Below, in pieces: positions 1 through 7,550 of a stretch of 36,783 nt of DNA (position 1 is the first letter of the stretch; each line of letters begins with the position of its first letter). Location of the stretch: the IMG/VR virus record IMGVR_UViG_3300027754_000229, positions 1 through 36,783 of that record. The stretch is one strand, 5' to 3'. Source of the DNA: a virus. The translations under genes were made by a program, and so were the position numbers. The notes beneath the pieces were generated by a model, which saw only the letters and a program-made list of their open reading frames with translations, had not been told where the DNA came from and ran no database searches.

Positions 1-909
1 CGTGCGCTCAAGGTCAAGAACAAGCGCGACCTAACCATAGCCACTGCGCTGATACGCCCTGCTGCCATGACTGGTCGCACCAAGGGCGTGTTCTTTCGTG
101 ATCTCATGAGCAATGACGCACCATACGGCGATCTCAAGTATGAAAATGGCTTGATCTTTGACGAAGATGCCATCGCAATGATCATGGAAGAACTGAACTG
201 CGATGCGTATGTGGCCGACATGTATCGCAGAGCATTCATCAAAGGCAACGAAGAACTGTGCTTGGACTTCCTACAGAAGATTGGCGATAGTCCCCGCAAG
301 GCTCAGATCATGGAACTGTTTGGCAACATGGGTGGGTTTGGACTGTGTAAAGCACATGCTATCAACCTTGCCAATTTGATCTGGGGCCTGGCCTATGAAA
401 AAGTACACAACCCCCAGAAATTCTGGCTCAGCACGCTGGAGAACAACAACAGCATGTATAGACCCTGGGTGCACATGGAGCAAGCCAAAGCCACAGGATG
501 GCACATACAGGGTAACAAGCGCCCGTGGCGAGTAGATGGCAACACTCTGCGCAACAGCAATTGGCAAGTACCCATATTTGACAGCCATGCTGATCAGATC
601 CGAGCTCGTGGTTTTTGGACGCATGATGAGTTCATGCCCGGTTGTTACAGCACAGAACTGGGCAGGACCATCACATTTTGCGGATTGGTGGCCACACATC
701 GCATGTTCTGTAGGGGTTGGCACAAGGGCAAGAAGGATTACATAACCTTCTGTACCCTGGGCACAGATCGTCGCGAATTCCACGAGCTGATCTTTCCTTG
801 CGGTGTGCCACTAGGACAGTTTGACATGGTTGAAGGCGTGGGTGAGCTAGACATCAGAGACAACAATCGCACTGTCAGAGTCACAAAATGGACTTGTAAA
901 CGCCTATGA
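1..909 (+). CDS. dnaE: DnaE-like (family C) DNA polymerase III alpha subunit, C-terminal part (5' end outside window)
   Basis: The reading frame is open to the left edge, so the gene starts upstream; 302 residues are visible. The segment LIRPAAM corresponds to the (L/F)xRPGPM motif that follows the palm of bacterial DnaE. The stretch around GGFGLCKAHAINLANLIW matches the helix-hairpin-helix 'GFNKSHAxAYAL' region. It is followed by MYRPWVHMEQAKATGWHI, like the 'YPxxVYLxEAKRxGI' segment, and by an OB-fold-like tail (TFCGLVATHRM). The family synthesises DNA from dNTPs with a PHP-type palm. The catalytic Asp residues and the beta-clamp motif region would lie outside or are not recognised here. 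Finding it with a family B polymerase in the same genome is odd. It could be a repair or translesion polymerase (the tail resembles DnaE2-type OB domains) or a degenerate paralogue. Stop codon TGA. Confidence 0.8.
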   Translation, partial: RALKVKNKRDLTIATALIRPAAMTGRTKGVFFRDLMSNDAPYGDLKYENGLIFDEDAIAMIMEELNCDAYVADMYRRAFIKGNEELCLDFLQKIGDSPRKAQIMELFGNMGGFGLCKAHAINLANLIWGLAYEKVHNPQKFWLSTLENNNSMYRPWVHMEQAKATGWHIQGNKRPWRVDGNTLRNSNWQVPIFDSHADQIRARGFWTHDEFMPGCYSTELGRTITFCGLVATHRMFCRGWHKGKKDYITFCTLGTDRREFHELIFPCGVPLGQFDMVEGVGELDIRDNNRTVRVTKWTCKRL

Positions 910-915
910 TAATGG

Positions 916-943
916 TTGACACTGTCTACAGATATGCTATTGT
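916..943 (+). promoter_or_regulatory. sigma70-like promoter (TTGACA / 16 nt / TATTGT)
   Basis: A perfect -35 TTGACA at 916-921 and a -10 TATTGT at 938-943 preceded by TGC (extended -10) are separated by 16 nt. It lies directly after the polymerase stop codon and drives the small-gene cluster beginning at 984. The same arrangement recurs across the window. Confidence 0.8.
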
Positions 944-983
944 AATAATGAGGCGTAAGATTACCGGTGCAAAAGGAGTTAAC

Positions 984-1220
984 GTGGCTAGCAAAGTGCA
1001 TACTTACAGGAATACTAGCTTCCAGGAATGGCGCGATATGGTATTGTTAGAGTTTAGCAAGCGCAAGATGTTGCCATTGGAACTACACCCCAAGCGCCAC
1101 TTGCATGGGTGGGAAGCTGGCGATACTCCCTATGCTTGGGTAGATTTCTTGGTGCGGCAAGCTGCTATGCAACAGCGCACTATACAGATCAAACAAATGA
1201 ATCCGGACAGCTACCGATGA
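984..1220 (+). CDS. Hypothetical small protein (78 aa)
   Basis: I do not recognise this protein. The GTG start at 984 is chosen because AGGAG lies 5 nt upstream and the promoter at 916-943 precludes the further upstream in-frame ATG. It is Trp- and His-containing and basic in the middle (SKRKMLPLELHPKRHLHGW), with no membrane segment. The stop codon overlaps the ATG of the next gene (ATGA), so the two are translationally coupled. The gene is first in a cluster of small accessory genes of the kind phages express early. Confidence 0.6.
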   Translation: MASKVHTYRNTSFQEWRDMVLLEFSKRKMLPLELHPKRHLHGWEAGDTPYAWVDFLVRQAAMQQRTIQIKQMNPDSYR

Positions 1221-1411
1221 ACGAACAAGATCCTCGCTCCTGGAACATCAGCTACAGCTGGACACAGCCTCATCGTGCTCCACATTGGACAGATGAGATT
1301 AACCAACTGCAGCTGATCATGCTGGCCATGGAAATCATGGAATGCGACATAGACGAAAACGACTGCACCGAAGCACAGATGATGCTCGCCAATATAGGGA
1401 TTAAATGCTGA
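1217..1411 (+). CDS. Hypothetical small acidic protein (64 aa)
   Basis: Not recognised. The start is set by the ATGA overlap with the preceding stop. The N-terminal third is Trp/Pro-rich (WNISYSWTQPHRAPHW). The rest is helical and acidic, with a Met-rich segment (LIMLAMEIMECDIDENDC). It has three Cys, but the spacing is not that of a zinc finger. It overlaps the next gene by a few bases, so it sits inside the same polycistronic unit. Confidence 0.5.
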   Translation: MNEQDPRSWNISYSWTQPHRAPHWTDEINQLQLIMLAMEIMECDIDENDCTEAQMMLANIGIKC

Positions 1412-1641
1412 TGGCTAAGCAACGCAACGACTACCATATTCGTCCATATGCTACCAAACGCAACCCAGAGCGCGAACTTTGGCAAGTGTATATTGGTGAA
1501 GACGAAGTCATTACTACTTGTCGCAGCCTTGAAGGCGCACAGGAACTGGTTCGCAATCTCAACATTGATCCGTGGTTCCTTGGTCGCATGCAGACTCGCG
1601 ATGATCGAAATGCAAACCGCACCATGCGGCTTGCGTGGTAA
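1405..1641 (+). CDS. Hypothetical small basic protein (78 aa)
   Basis: Not recognised. Two in-frame ATGs (1405 and 1411) are possible; AGGGA at 1396-1400 could serve either. The protein is rich in Arg and Asn (KRNPERELW, RMQTRDDRNANRTMRL). The middle, WQVYIGEDEVITTCRSLEGAQELVRNLN, has the beta-beta-helix rhythm of a small alpha/beta domain. It overlaps the preceding gene and belongs to the same operon. Confidence 0.55.
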   Translation: MLMAKQRNDYHIRPYATKRNPERELWQVYIGEDEVITTCRSLEGAQELVRNLNIDPWFLGRMQTRDDRNANRTMRLAW

Positions 1642-1672
1642 ACAGAATTCATAGAATCAGAGGAGACTGGCC

Positions 1673-2299
1673 TTGCCCAACTGGTGTTCAAATTTTGTAG
1701 AGTTTACACATGCAGATCCTGCTCAGGTACAGCGGGTGTTTGCTGCTTATAAGCGCGGCGAATTGTTTAACGAGTTTGATCCTTGCCCATTAGAGCTGTT
1801 GGCCGGAGTGCCGGCCGGTGATGACTACAGTGCTCGCGTAAAAGCCTGGGAAGAACATAACGAGGAAGAACACGGCTACAAGAACTGGTACGATTGGTGC
1901 GTTGCTAACTGGGGCACTAAGTGGGACATTAAAGAGATCTGGGAAGATGCAGAAGGGCCAGACCCAGGCGGCACTATGATTGGCCTTAGCTTTGACACAG
2001 CCTGGGCACCTCCGGTTGAGTTCTATCGTACCATGACCGACGAGTATGGATTTACTGTTGAAGCACACTATCTAGAAGAGGGTATTGGATTTGTCGGCAA
2101 GTACACAAGTGAGGATGACGACGACTGCTACGAGCTAGAAGATCTTGACCTCACTGAGGTACCAAAGGACATTCGTGATCATTGGGATCTAGAAGATATC
2201 ATGGTTAATCGTGCCATGTGGGATTACGACGATGCTGACGACTCTGAATCAGATAATGATGTTACAGAGTCAGAAGTAAACAACGACTCGGCCGAATAA
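1673..2299 (+). CDS. Api92-like / YubB ferredoxin-fold phage protein
   Basis: The 208-aa protein begins MPNWCSNFVEF, the signature start of the Api92-like (YubB, ferredoxin-like domain) family common on phages and plasmids. Its later WAPPVEFY and YLEEGIGFVGKY motifs fit as well. No biochemical role is established for the family. The start is TTG, supported by AGGAG 8 nt upstream; no ATG gives the conserved N-terminus. The last ~55 residues are extremely acidic (runs of D and E), which may mimic nucleic acid or be a disordered tail. It is the last gene before a new promoter. Confidence 0.75.
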   Translation: MPNWCSNFVEFTHADPAQVQRVFAAYKRGELFNEFDPCPLELLAGVPAGDDYSARVKAWEEHNEEEHGYKNWYDWCVANWGTKWDIKEIWEDAEGPDPGGTMIGLSFDTAWAPPVEFYRTMTDEYGFTVEAHYLEEGIGFVGKYTSEDDDDCYELEDLDLTEVPKDIRDHWDLEDIMVNRAMWDYDDADDSESDNDVTESEVNNDSAE

Positions 2300-2304
2300 A
2301 CTGG

Positions 2305-2332
2305 TTGACACACAGCAGAGCTGTGCTATTGT
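2305..2332 (+). promoter_or_regulatory. sigma70-like promoter (TTGACA / 16 nt / TATTGT)
   Basis: TTGACA at 2305-2310 and TATTGT at 2327-2332 with a TGC extension and a 16-nt spacer. It is 34 nt upstream of the next start codon and is nearly identical in layout to the promoter at 916. Confidence 0.8.
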
Positions 2333-2365
2333 ATGGTATAGGCAATAGCACAGCGGAGACTGCAC

Positions 2366-2626
2366 ATGACTCAGAACACAAACGGTTATGTCGCAGCTGG
2401 TATAGCAGATGTGTATCGTACCAAGCGCGAAGCGATGGAGCGGTTTGACTCGTTCCCTCCTGAGATACGTGCTGTGCTGCGCGATGCACCCTATAACATC
2501 ACACTTAAATCTGGTATGGAGCAGGTGGTCAAGAATCACCGCCGGCTTCGTGAAACCATTCGCAGCATCGCTCGCGAGTCTGCACTCAAGACCTATGGCA
2601 GCAACTACCCAGTCGAACTGTTGTAA
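2366..2626 (+). CDS. Hypothetical protein (86 aa)
   Basis: Not firmly recognised. GGAG lies 8 nt upstream of the ATG and a strong promoter precedes it. The motif ERFDSFPPEIRAVLRDAPYNI resembles small proteins with a 'YDxLPxxxRxxL' core (DUF6525-like), but that is an impression from the pattern only. It is mostly helical, basic and soluble. It probably forms an operon with the following gene, 16 nt downstream. Confidence 0.55.
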   Translation: MTQNTNGYVAAGIADVYRTKREAMERFDSFPPEIRAVLRDAPYNITLKSGMEQVVKNHRRLRETIRSIARESALKTYGSNYPVELL

Positions 2627-2642
2627 ATAAACGGAGATGACC

Positions 2643-3422
2643 ATGATCAGTGACAAGACTGCTAATCTAAACACCGTGATGGTAACTGAGGTGATCACTG
2701 CTGCTTGGAAGCTGTATCGCGAACAGGGCTGGGCCGATCGAGCCAATCGCAATGTGGTATATGATCCCATCTATGCCACTGACGCAGTGCCGCATCAGAA
2801 TGTGAACATTGGAGATGTGATCGTCCCTAGCTTGTACACCACTGTGCGCAACAATGTTGTAGCGCGGTGTCCTGCATATGCTTCAGTAAACAGCATACCG
2901 CTGTCATTGCCTCTGGAAATCACAGATGATATCCGTGCAGCAGCCGAAGTTGATCGAGACACAGTGATCAACGACAACGTGATGCGCACACTGCAGGATG
3001 ATCAAAACGAGTTCCGTAGCAAGGTTGCAGCCATGTTGCATAGTGATGCAGTGGCTCTGCAGGATCTCAAGACGATGTGTTATATCACTACCATGGCTGA
3101 CAGTGTGCGGGACAAAGCTGATACCGATGCGATCATGGACCGCGCTCGAGACACTGTGCTTGCGCCTGTTAACCACACAGTAGATGTAGCTGTTCAGATA
3201 CTGAGCTCGCGCTATAATCAAAACTGGAGCACCTACAATCACACTGCTATAACCGATGATGGTTGCATGGTTAGCTTCTTCCAAAAGGTCAAGATTGAAC
3301 CAATGCAGCGAGTGCGAATCACAGCTAAGGTCAAGGCGCACGGGCGCATGTATCACCGTCCAGATCTAGCAGAAACTCGACTGAATTACGTGAAAATTGT
3401 CAATGATCACAAAGGCAAATGA
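2643..3422 (+). CDS. Hypothetical phage protein (259 aa)
   Basis: Not recognised. The ATG at 2643 is preferred over that at 2637 because GGAG ends 6 nt before it. The protein has a helical N-terminus, a stretch NIGDVIVPSLYTTVRNNVV, a long helical acidic middle (~85-185) and a C-terminal part with alternating hydrophobic residues (MQRVRITAKVKAHGR) that looks beta-rich and basic. No signal or membrane segment is seen. It ends just before another TTGACA promoter. An early-expressed host-interaction or nucleic-acid role is possible but unproven. Confidence 0.6.
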   Translation: MISDKTANLNTVMVTEVITAAWKLYREQGWADRANRNVVYDPIYATDAVPHQNVNIGDVIVPSLYTTVRNNVVARCPAYASVNSIPLSLPLEITDDIRAAAEVDRDTVINDNVMRTLQDDQNEFRSKVAAMLHSDAVALQDLKTMCYITTMADSVRDKADTDAIMDRARDTVLAPVNHTVDVAVQILSSRYNQNWSTYNHTAITDDGCMVSFFQKVKIEPMQRVRITAKVKAHGRMYHRPDLAETRLNYVKIVNDHKGK

Positions 3423-3426
3423 TTGG

Positions 3427-3454
3427 TTGACACTCTGCTAGCCTGTGCTATATT
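3427..3454 (+). promoter_or_regulatory. sigma70-like promoter (TTGACA / 16 nt / TATATT)
   Basis: TTGACA at 3427-3432, 16-nt spacer, TATATT at 3449-3454 with TGC extension. It lies in the gap before the gene starting at 3489. Confidence 0.8.
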
Positions 3455-3459
3455 ACTAA

Positions 3460-3467
3460 TATAAATA
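3460..3467 (+). promoter_or_regulatory. T4-late-like promoter octamer TATAAATA
   Basis: An exact match to the T4 late promoter octamer sits 5 nt downstream of the sigma70-like -10 box and 21 nt before the next ATG. If used, the gene would have both an early-type and a late-type promoter. The match could be chance in AT-rich leader sequence. Confidence 0.5.
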
Positions 3468-3488
3468 CAAGCTGCAAGGGAGTCAATC

Positions 3489-3770
3489 ATGCATAACGCA
3501 CTCTTTGATCAACAGTCGCAACAAGCGCACATGGATCAGCTGCGCAACAAGGTTGCAGCTAAGAAACAGCGCCGCGAACTGATTAACATGCTAGGCGATA
3601 CAGAAGCTGACTGGCACGACACTCCAACTGCGCAAGAGATTCTAGCTGTTGTGAAGCATGCTCTTGCAAACAAAAAGCAAACTGCTAACCTGTCCGAGCA
3701 ATACATAGCTCGATTTGGATCAGAACGTGCGCTGTTGGAACAGTTAAATCGCGTAACTGTCAAGTCATGA
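3489..3770 (+). CDS. Hypothetical small helical protein (93 aa)
   Basis: Not recognised. A GGGAG ribosome binding site lies 7 nt upstream. The protein is Gln-, Lys- and Ala-rich and almost entirely helical, with a coiled-coil-like N-terminus (DQQSQQAHMDQLRNKVAAKK). It overlaps the start of the next gene by 4 nt (ATGA), so the two are coupled. Because the partner resembles a RelE-type toxin fold, an antitoxin-like role is conceivable, but no antitoxin family is recognised. Confidence 0.55.
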   Translation: MHNALFDQQSQQAHMDQLRNKVAAKKQRRELINMLGDTEADWHDTPTAQEILAVVKHALANKKQTANLSEQYIARFGSERALLEQLNRVTVKS

Positions 3771-4423
3771 GAATAGATGAAATACTAAGCTTTGATCGAC
3801 GACCAGTAGCCACCGATCAGTTTAGAACAGATCTTAAAGCTATATCAGCTGAACACCCAGAGATAGTATCCAAACTAAACAAATTAATAGAGTTCAAGCG
3901 ACATTCTGCACCAGATCAGTCATCGAGCAAGAAAGATTACATCTTAAAATACGGATCGCTGCATGGCTACTGGCATTATCATTTGATATTTGGCACGATA
4001 ATCTTGTATTATGCGCTAGACAAGGATCAGATACGTCTCATACGAATTGGTCCGCACAGCTGGATCGAAGGCGGCAATAATCAAGGACTGGTGCAATATA
4101 TTAGCGGATTGACACCAAAAGATTACACACCTTTTATACCAACTAACCTTGATGACGTTAGCAAAGTTACTATTACCGACTCTGAGTTAGAAAAGCTAAA
4201 CGATACACTTTACGGTCTAGCTACCGACGCAGCTGATCGTAAAATGTTATTGGCAGCTACCAAAGGGAACATAGATCAAGACATGATTGATTACATGGTA
4301 TCTAACATAGATGGTTCGGCTAGTGATTCTGAAAAGTGGGATAGTATCCTGCAAGCGTTTGGCGGACCAAATAAGTTTTCTAAAACTATTTCAGAGATAT
4401 TACACAACACTAAAACCATTTGA
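3767..4423 (+). CDS. Possible RelE/YafQ-fold protein with N-terminal MRIDEIL tag and C-terminal extension
   Basis: The first ~115 residues match the pattern of YafQ/RelE-type mRNA interferases. There is a helical FRTDLKAISAEHPEIVSKL segment, then SLHGYWHYHLIFG, then strands IILYYAL and IRLIRIGPHSW ending in the G-x-H pattern near the fold's C-terminus. YafQ has PLQGSWKGYRDAHVEPDW and RTGTHA at the same places. The final His and one of the middle His are kept; the YafQ Asp is not obvious, so activity is uncertain. A ~100-aa helical C-terminal extension is unlike stand-alone toxins. The N-terminal MRIDEIL resembles the tag on the probable virion cargo proteins elsewhere in the window. Local GC is lower than in its neighbours. 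Confidence 0.5.
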   Translation: MRIDEILSFDRRPVATDQFRTDLKAISAEHPEIVSKLNKLIEFKRHSAPDQSSSKKDYILKYGSLHGYWHYHLIFGTIILYYALDKDQIRLIRIGPHSWIEGGNNQGLVQYISGLTPKDYTPFIPTNLDDVSKVTITDSELEKLNDTLYGLATDAADRKMLLAATKGNIDQDMIDYMVSNIDGSASDSEKWDSILQAFGGPNKFSKTISEILHNTKTI

Positions 4424-4448
4424 CAATATCTGTATAGCATGCTATGTT
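4420..4448 (+). promoter_or_regulatory. sigma70-like promoter (TTGACA / 17 nt / TATGTT)
   Basis: TTGACA at 4420-4425 contains the TGA stop of the preceding gene. The TGC-extended -10 TATGTT is at 4443-4448. It drives the phosphatase/SDR pair. Confidence 0.7.
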
Positions 4449-4477
4449 AAAGCATGAAACATACACAGGGATCAAAC

Positions 4478-5071
4478 ATGTCAAATAAGGTCATTGTAAC
4501 TGACGCAGACGGCGTACTGCTCAACTGGGAATGGGCCTTTGAGGTCTGGATGGAAGAGCATGGTCACAAGTTGCAGGCAGAACATGCTACAGCGTATGAC
4601 ATGGGTCTACGCTACGGTATCACCAAAGAGGATAGCCGCAAGCTGATCAAGCTGTTCAACGAAAGTGCTGCTATCGGGTTCCTACCTGCGCTGCGCGACG
4701 CTACGTACTACGTAAAGATGCTGCATGAGAAACACGGATACGTGTTTGATGTGGTTACTAGCCTTAGCACTAATCCCTATGCACAAAAGCTGCGCAAGAA
4801 GAATCTCCGCAAGCTGTTTGGCGAAACTGCATTCCGCAAGTTTAAGTTCCTGGCAACTGGTGCAGACAAAGACGCTGCACTAGCACCGTACAAGGACAGC
4901 GGACTGTTTTGGATCGAAGACAAGACCGAAAATGCAGTGCTAGGCGATACGTTAGGACTGAAAAGCTTGTTAGTAGCGCACGGACACAACTACACTTATG
5001 AACATGATCGTATCAAGGTAGTTAAGGACTGGTCTGAGATATACAACATTGTGTTGGAAAGCGAACAGTGA
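4478..5071 (+). CDS. HAD-superfamily hydrolase (5'-nucleotidase-like phosphatase)
   Basis: The HAD motif I is clear: VTDADGVLLNW (nucleophile Asp and general acid Asp two residues on). A motif II-like VTSLS and a motif IV-like FWIEDKTENA follow, in a 197-aa protein, the size of deoxyribonucleotidase-type HADs. It would hydrolyse a phosphomonoester in the cytoplasm, possibly a nucleotide, but the substrate cannot be read from sequence. The ATG at 4478 is chosen over 4454 because AGGGA lies 6 nt upstream, and 4454 would be almost at the transcription start of the promoter at 4420. The stop overlaps the GTG of the next gene. Confidence 0.75.
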   Translation: MSNKVIVTDADGVLLNWEWAFEVWMEEHGHKLQAEHATAYDMGLRYGITKEDSRKLIKLFNESAAIGFLPALRDATYYVKMLHEKHGYVFDVVTSLSTNPYAQKLRKKNLRKLFGETAFRKFKFLATGADKDAALAPYKDSGLFWIEDKTENAVLGDTLGLKSLLVAHGHNYTYEHDRIKVVKDWSEIYNIVLESEQ

Positions 5072-5604
5072 TAGCTATAACCGGACATACTGGTAGTATT
5101 GGTCAAGAGATATACAGCAGGTTTAACCCAGATAATCTGGGTTTTAGCCTTTCCAATGGTTACGATATCACCGAACGTGCATCACGAAAAAAGATCATAA
5201 ATGCTGCAAGAGCCTGTGATGTGTTTATTAACAATGCAGCTGCTGGATATGGTCAAGTAGATCTTCTGATAGAATTGTTCACAGAATGGAAAGACTGCTC
5301 CAAGCTGATCGTCAATGTCGGTAGCCGTATTGCAGAAGTGATGCTAGGTGAATCTCATTTGCATCTACTGCAATATTCTGCACAGAAAAAAGCACTTAAA
5401 TCAACTGTTAACGAGATACAAGGCTACAACTGTAAAGTTGAGTATGTTTGGTTTGCATATGTTGGTACTGATAAGATACTGGCCAAGTACCCACACTTCA
5501 CAGAAGCAGATTACATATCAGTAGCAGCTGCGGCCGATCTAATCATACAGCCAGTTCTAGATTATCGCAGTCGCAATGGTTTAGCAGTATCGCCGGCTAT
5601 CTGA
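5068..5604 (+). CDS. SDR-like NAD(P)-binding Rossmann protein
   Basis: The N-terminus ITGHTGSIGQEI is the TGxxGxxG dinucleotide-binding loop of short-chain dehydrogenases. NNAAAG matches the NNAG strand, NVGSR the catalytic-Ser strand, and YSAQKKAL the YxxxK catalytic pair. At 178 aa it is shorter than usual SDRs (~250 aa), so the substrate-binding C-terminal region is reduced. The start is GTG, overlapping the stop of the phosphatase gene, so the two are co-translated. The last 43 nt overlap the end of the convergent gene on the other strand. The substrate is unknown; sugar or nucleotide metabolism is possible. Confidence 0.7.
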   Translation: MIAITGHTGSIGQEIYSRFNPDNLGFSLSNGYDITERASRKKIINAARACDVFINNAAAGYGQVDLLIELFTEWKDCSKLIVNVGSRIAEVMLGESHLHLLQYSAQKKALKSTVNEIQGYNCKVEYVWFAYVGTDKILAKYPHFTEADYISVAAAADLIIQPVLDYRSRNGLAVSPAI

Positions 5605-6389
5605 TCGTTAGTAGTATCAGGCCAGGCGTAGATGTAACCACCAGCAAAATCGCGCACCACTAAGAACCGCATACCAGCTGTGGCATAAACTTGTGTCTGT
5701 GCTTCGTAGCCCGGTATGGTTGCACCAAAATCCATGTTGGCCGAGTCTATCTTCTTGGCATTGGTCTTGAGCCAACCAGCAACACCCGAAACTTCGCGAT
5801 CACTGTTTGGACCCTGTCCACCTAGATTGGCGATGAGACTGATTTCTTCAATCGGAGTATCAGTGAATTCGCCTAATGATGCACGGCCCATAGCACGTAT
5901 CGGACGTTGCATGTAGCCCGGTAAGTTCTTGATCTGATGCCACTCTGGATTGATCGCGCTGGGATCACTGGCTGCTATAGCAGTGCTAATACGAGCAGGC
6001 ACACCTGACGGTGGCGGCGGTTCTGGCACTGCTTCTTCGTGATCGACGTCGCCCGGCATCTCTGGTTCATTGGCTATAGCATCATCTGGCACGTTGATAC
6101 GGCTTAGCATATCGCGCATCTGATCAGTCGGAGTAATATTAGCTGCCGCGCGAGCAGTAGTTGCTGCTGATGCTTTGCGCAAGTTAGGCGCTTCTGGCGC
6201 TGCTTTGAAATCTTCCTTGCCCTTAGGTGGCTCTACTCTGGCAATGGGTTTAGACTCGGGCTCATCAAACATTGAGCCCCAGTCTAGTTCATCTGGTTCT
6301 GGTTCTTTGAATTGGGTTTGAGAAGAGCGAGGCTCATTGGCCTTTTTCTTCTTGGGCTCATCGGCCTCTGTGAGTTCGTTCATCAGCAT
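5562..6389 (-). CDS. Hypothetical proline/glutamate-rich phage protein, probably virion-associated
   Basis: Not recognised by function. The first ~130 residues are disordered and charged (Pro, Glu, Lys rich, with PEPPPPSG). The last ~140 form a compact domain with WHQIKNLPGYMQRPIRAMGR and GMRFLVVRDFAGGYIYAW. The N-terminal MNELTEADEP contains L-T-E followed by Ala, as at T4 prohead protease sites. A TATAAATA octamer ends 4 nt before the ATG at 6389; ATG 6383 (MNELTE) is an alternative start, and neither has a good Shine-Dalgarno. The 3' end overlaps the convergent SDR gene. Confidence 0.65.
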   Translation of the reverse strand: MLMNELTEADEPKKKKANEPRSSQTQFKEPEPDELDWGSMFDEPESKPIARVEPPKGKEDFKAAPEAPNLRKASAATTARAAANITPTDQMRDMLSRINVPDDAIANEPEMPGDVDHEEAVPEPPPPSGVPARISTAIAASDPSAINPEWHQIKNLPGYMQRPIRAMGRASLGEFTDTPIEEISLIANLGGQGPNSDREVSGVAGWLKTNAKKIDSANMDFGATIPGYEAQTQVYATAGMRFLVVRDFAGGYIYAWPDTTNDQIAGDTAKPLRLR

Positions 6390-6393
6390 CACT

Positions 6394-6401
6394 TATTTAT
6401 A
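6394..6401 (-). promoter_or_regulatory. T4-late-like promoter octamer TATAAATA
   Basis: Exact TATAAATA on the minus strand, 4 nt before an ATG. T4 late transcripts start about 6 nt after the octamer, so a transcript from here would be leaderless or nearly so. Confidence 0.55.
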
Positions 6402-6420
6402 ACGCTGATGAACCTTTTTG

Positions 6421-6813
6421 TTAAAGCCCTAGCACGCCTTTGACATCTGGTGGGGTCCAGCCTGCAGGCTTCAAGACTTTACCATCTTCTCTGCGTATGA
6501 CCTTGCCATCTACCAGCTTGGCCATGTTGCTGCGATGCACTTCGGCAAACACCTTGTCCAGCGGTATGCCGTATGCCACAGCAGTGCCACAGGCGATGTA
6601 GATGATATCAGCCAGCGCATCAGCTATCTCTACCAGGTCGTTTGCTGATTCGGCATCTGTGTATTCTTGCCATTCTTCTGCTAAGAGATTCTTGCGCAGA
6701 TCTCTTACATCTTGGCTGGGCAGTGCCGGGGCGTCTCCACGAGGCAAACCAAATGCCTCGTGAAAAGCGTCTACTGCATCGTAGGGATGCAGCAACAGAT
6801 AAGCGTCGTTCAT
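6421..6813 (-). CDS. MazG-like nucleotide pyrophosphohydrolase
   Basis: This 130-aa protein has the all-alpha NTP pyrophosphatase pattern. EEWQEY supplies the ExxE metal ligands and EIADALADIIYIACGTAVAYG the ExxD helix. It is followed by the typical phage tail HRSNMAKL, DGKVIRREDGKVLKPAGWTPPD. The family hydrolyses (d)NTPs to monophosphates; in phages it is thought to adjust nucleotide pools or alarmone levels. The start ATG overlaps the stop of the sliding clamp gene upstream, placing it in the replication operon. Confidence 0.85.
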   Translation of the reverse strand: MNDAYLLLHPYDAVDAFHEAFGLPRGDAPALPSQDVRDLRKNLLAEEWQEYTDAESANDLVEIADALADIIYIACGTAVAYGIPLDKVFAEVHRSNMAKLVDGKVIRREDGKVLKPAGWTPPDVKGVLGL

Positions 6814-7550
6814 CAGCGCACCTTAGCTGGGAAGATGTAGCGATACGTACCAACCCCAGTGTTCAGCGTGATCTGGATCACACCCTTGCTGCTAAACGAC
6901 ATCTCGCAGTCTGCAGTTTCGCTCAGCTTGAGCACAGCCATGATCTGCGCGATCTTCCACTTGTGCTGTGCTTCAAACTTCTCAGTTAGGTCAGTTGCAA
7001 ACACAACGCCGCCGCGCTGGCTAGCAGCATCTTCCTCACCAATAAAGAACTTCAACTGACCGTCTTGGATCTTGGGAATGAAGTACTGTTCATACGCACC
7101 GAGACCTGCGCTAGCCCAACCAAACTGCTGGATGTTGCTCTTGCTTGGCTTGATAGTTACGTCCCAAGCAGGTTCCATGAACTTGGGTTGATCTGGGATC
7201 AGCTGCTTGCTCATAAAGCGATAGTTGATATAGCTCTTGCTCTTGTTCTGATACGCAAGCTCAGTTGGAACCTTTTCGCCGTTCTTGGTCTCATACTTGA
7301 TCTCAACAGTAGAGTCCTTGCTGTTAAACTCGCTGTCGCTAGCAATGTGACCCAGCAAGCTGAGGTTGCTAAGACCAAACTCGCCATCCATCTCGGCCAT
7401 TGGATTAGTGAAGCTGCCTTTAAGTACTACTTCCTTTTCCTTCTCAAGTGCTTCTACCTTGATGGCCTTTTGATCAGCAGTGATCTTGATCTTGTCAAAG
7501 AATCCTGTTGACACTACGTATTTGGTTAGATCCTGGATGTAGTCCTTCAT
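6813..7550 (-). CDS. 45: Sliding clamp (T4 gp45-like DNA polymerase processivity factor)
   Basis: The 245-aa protein has the length and pattern of T4 gp45 (228 aa). It has an N-terminal helix plus beta-rich repeats (FFDKIKITADQKAIKVEAL, MAEMDGEFGLSNLSLLGHI), a central FFIGEEDAA segment and a C-terminal strand region ending TYRYIFPAKVR. It would form a ring on DNA that tethers the family B polymerase; in T4 it also couples late transcription. It overlaps the MazG-like gene downstream and the small gene upstream by single bases, so the three are one operon from the promoter at 7834-7862. No gp44/gp62 clamp loader is in the window. Confidence 0.8.
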   Translation of the reverse strand: MKDYIQDLTKYVVSTGFFDKIKITADQKAIKVEALEKEKEVVLKGSFTNPMAEMDGEFGLSNLSLLGHIASDSEFNSKDSTVEIKYETKNGEKVPTELAYQNKSKSYINYRFMSKQLIPDQPKFMEPAWDVTIKPSKSNIQQFGWASAGLGAYEQYFIPKIQDGQLKFFIGEEDAASQRGGVVFATDLTEKFEAQHKWKIAQIMAVLKLSETADCEMSFSSKGVIQITLNTGVGTYRYIFPAKVR

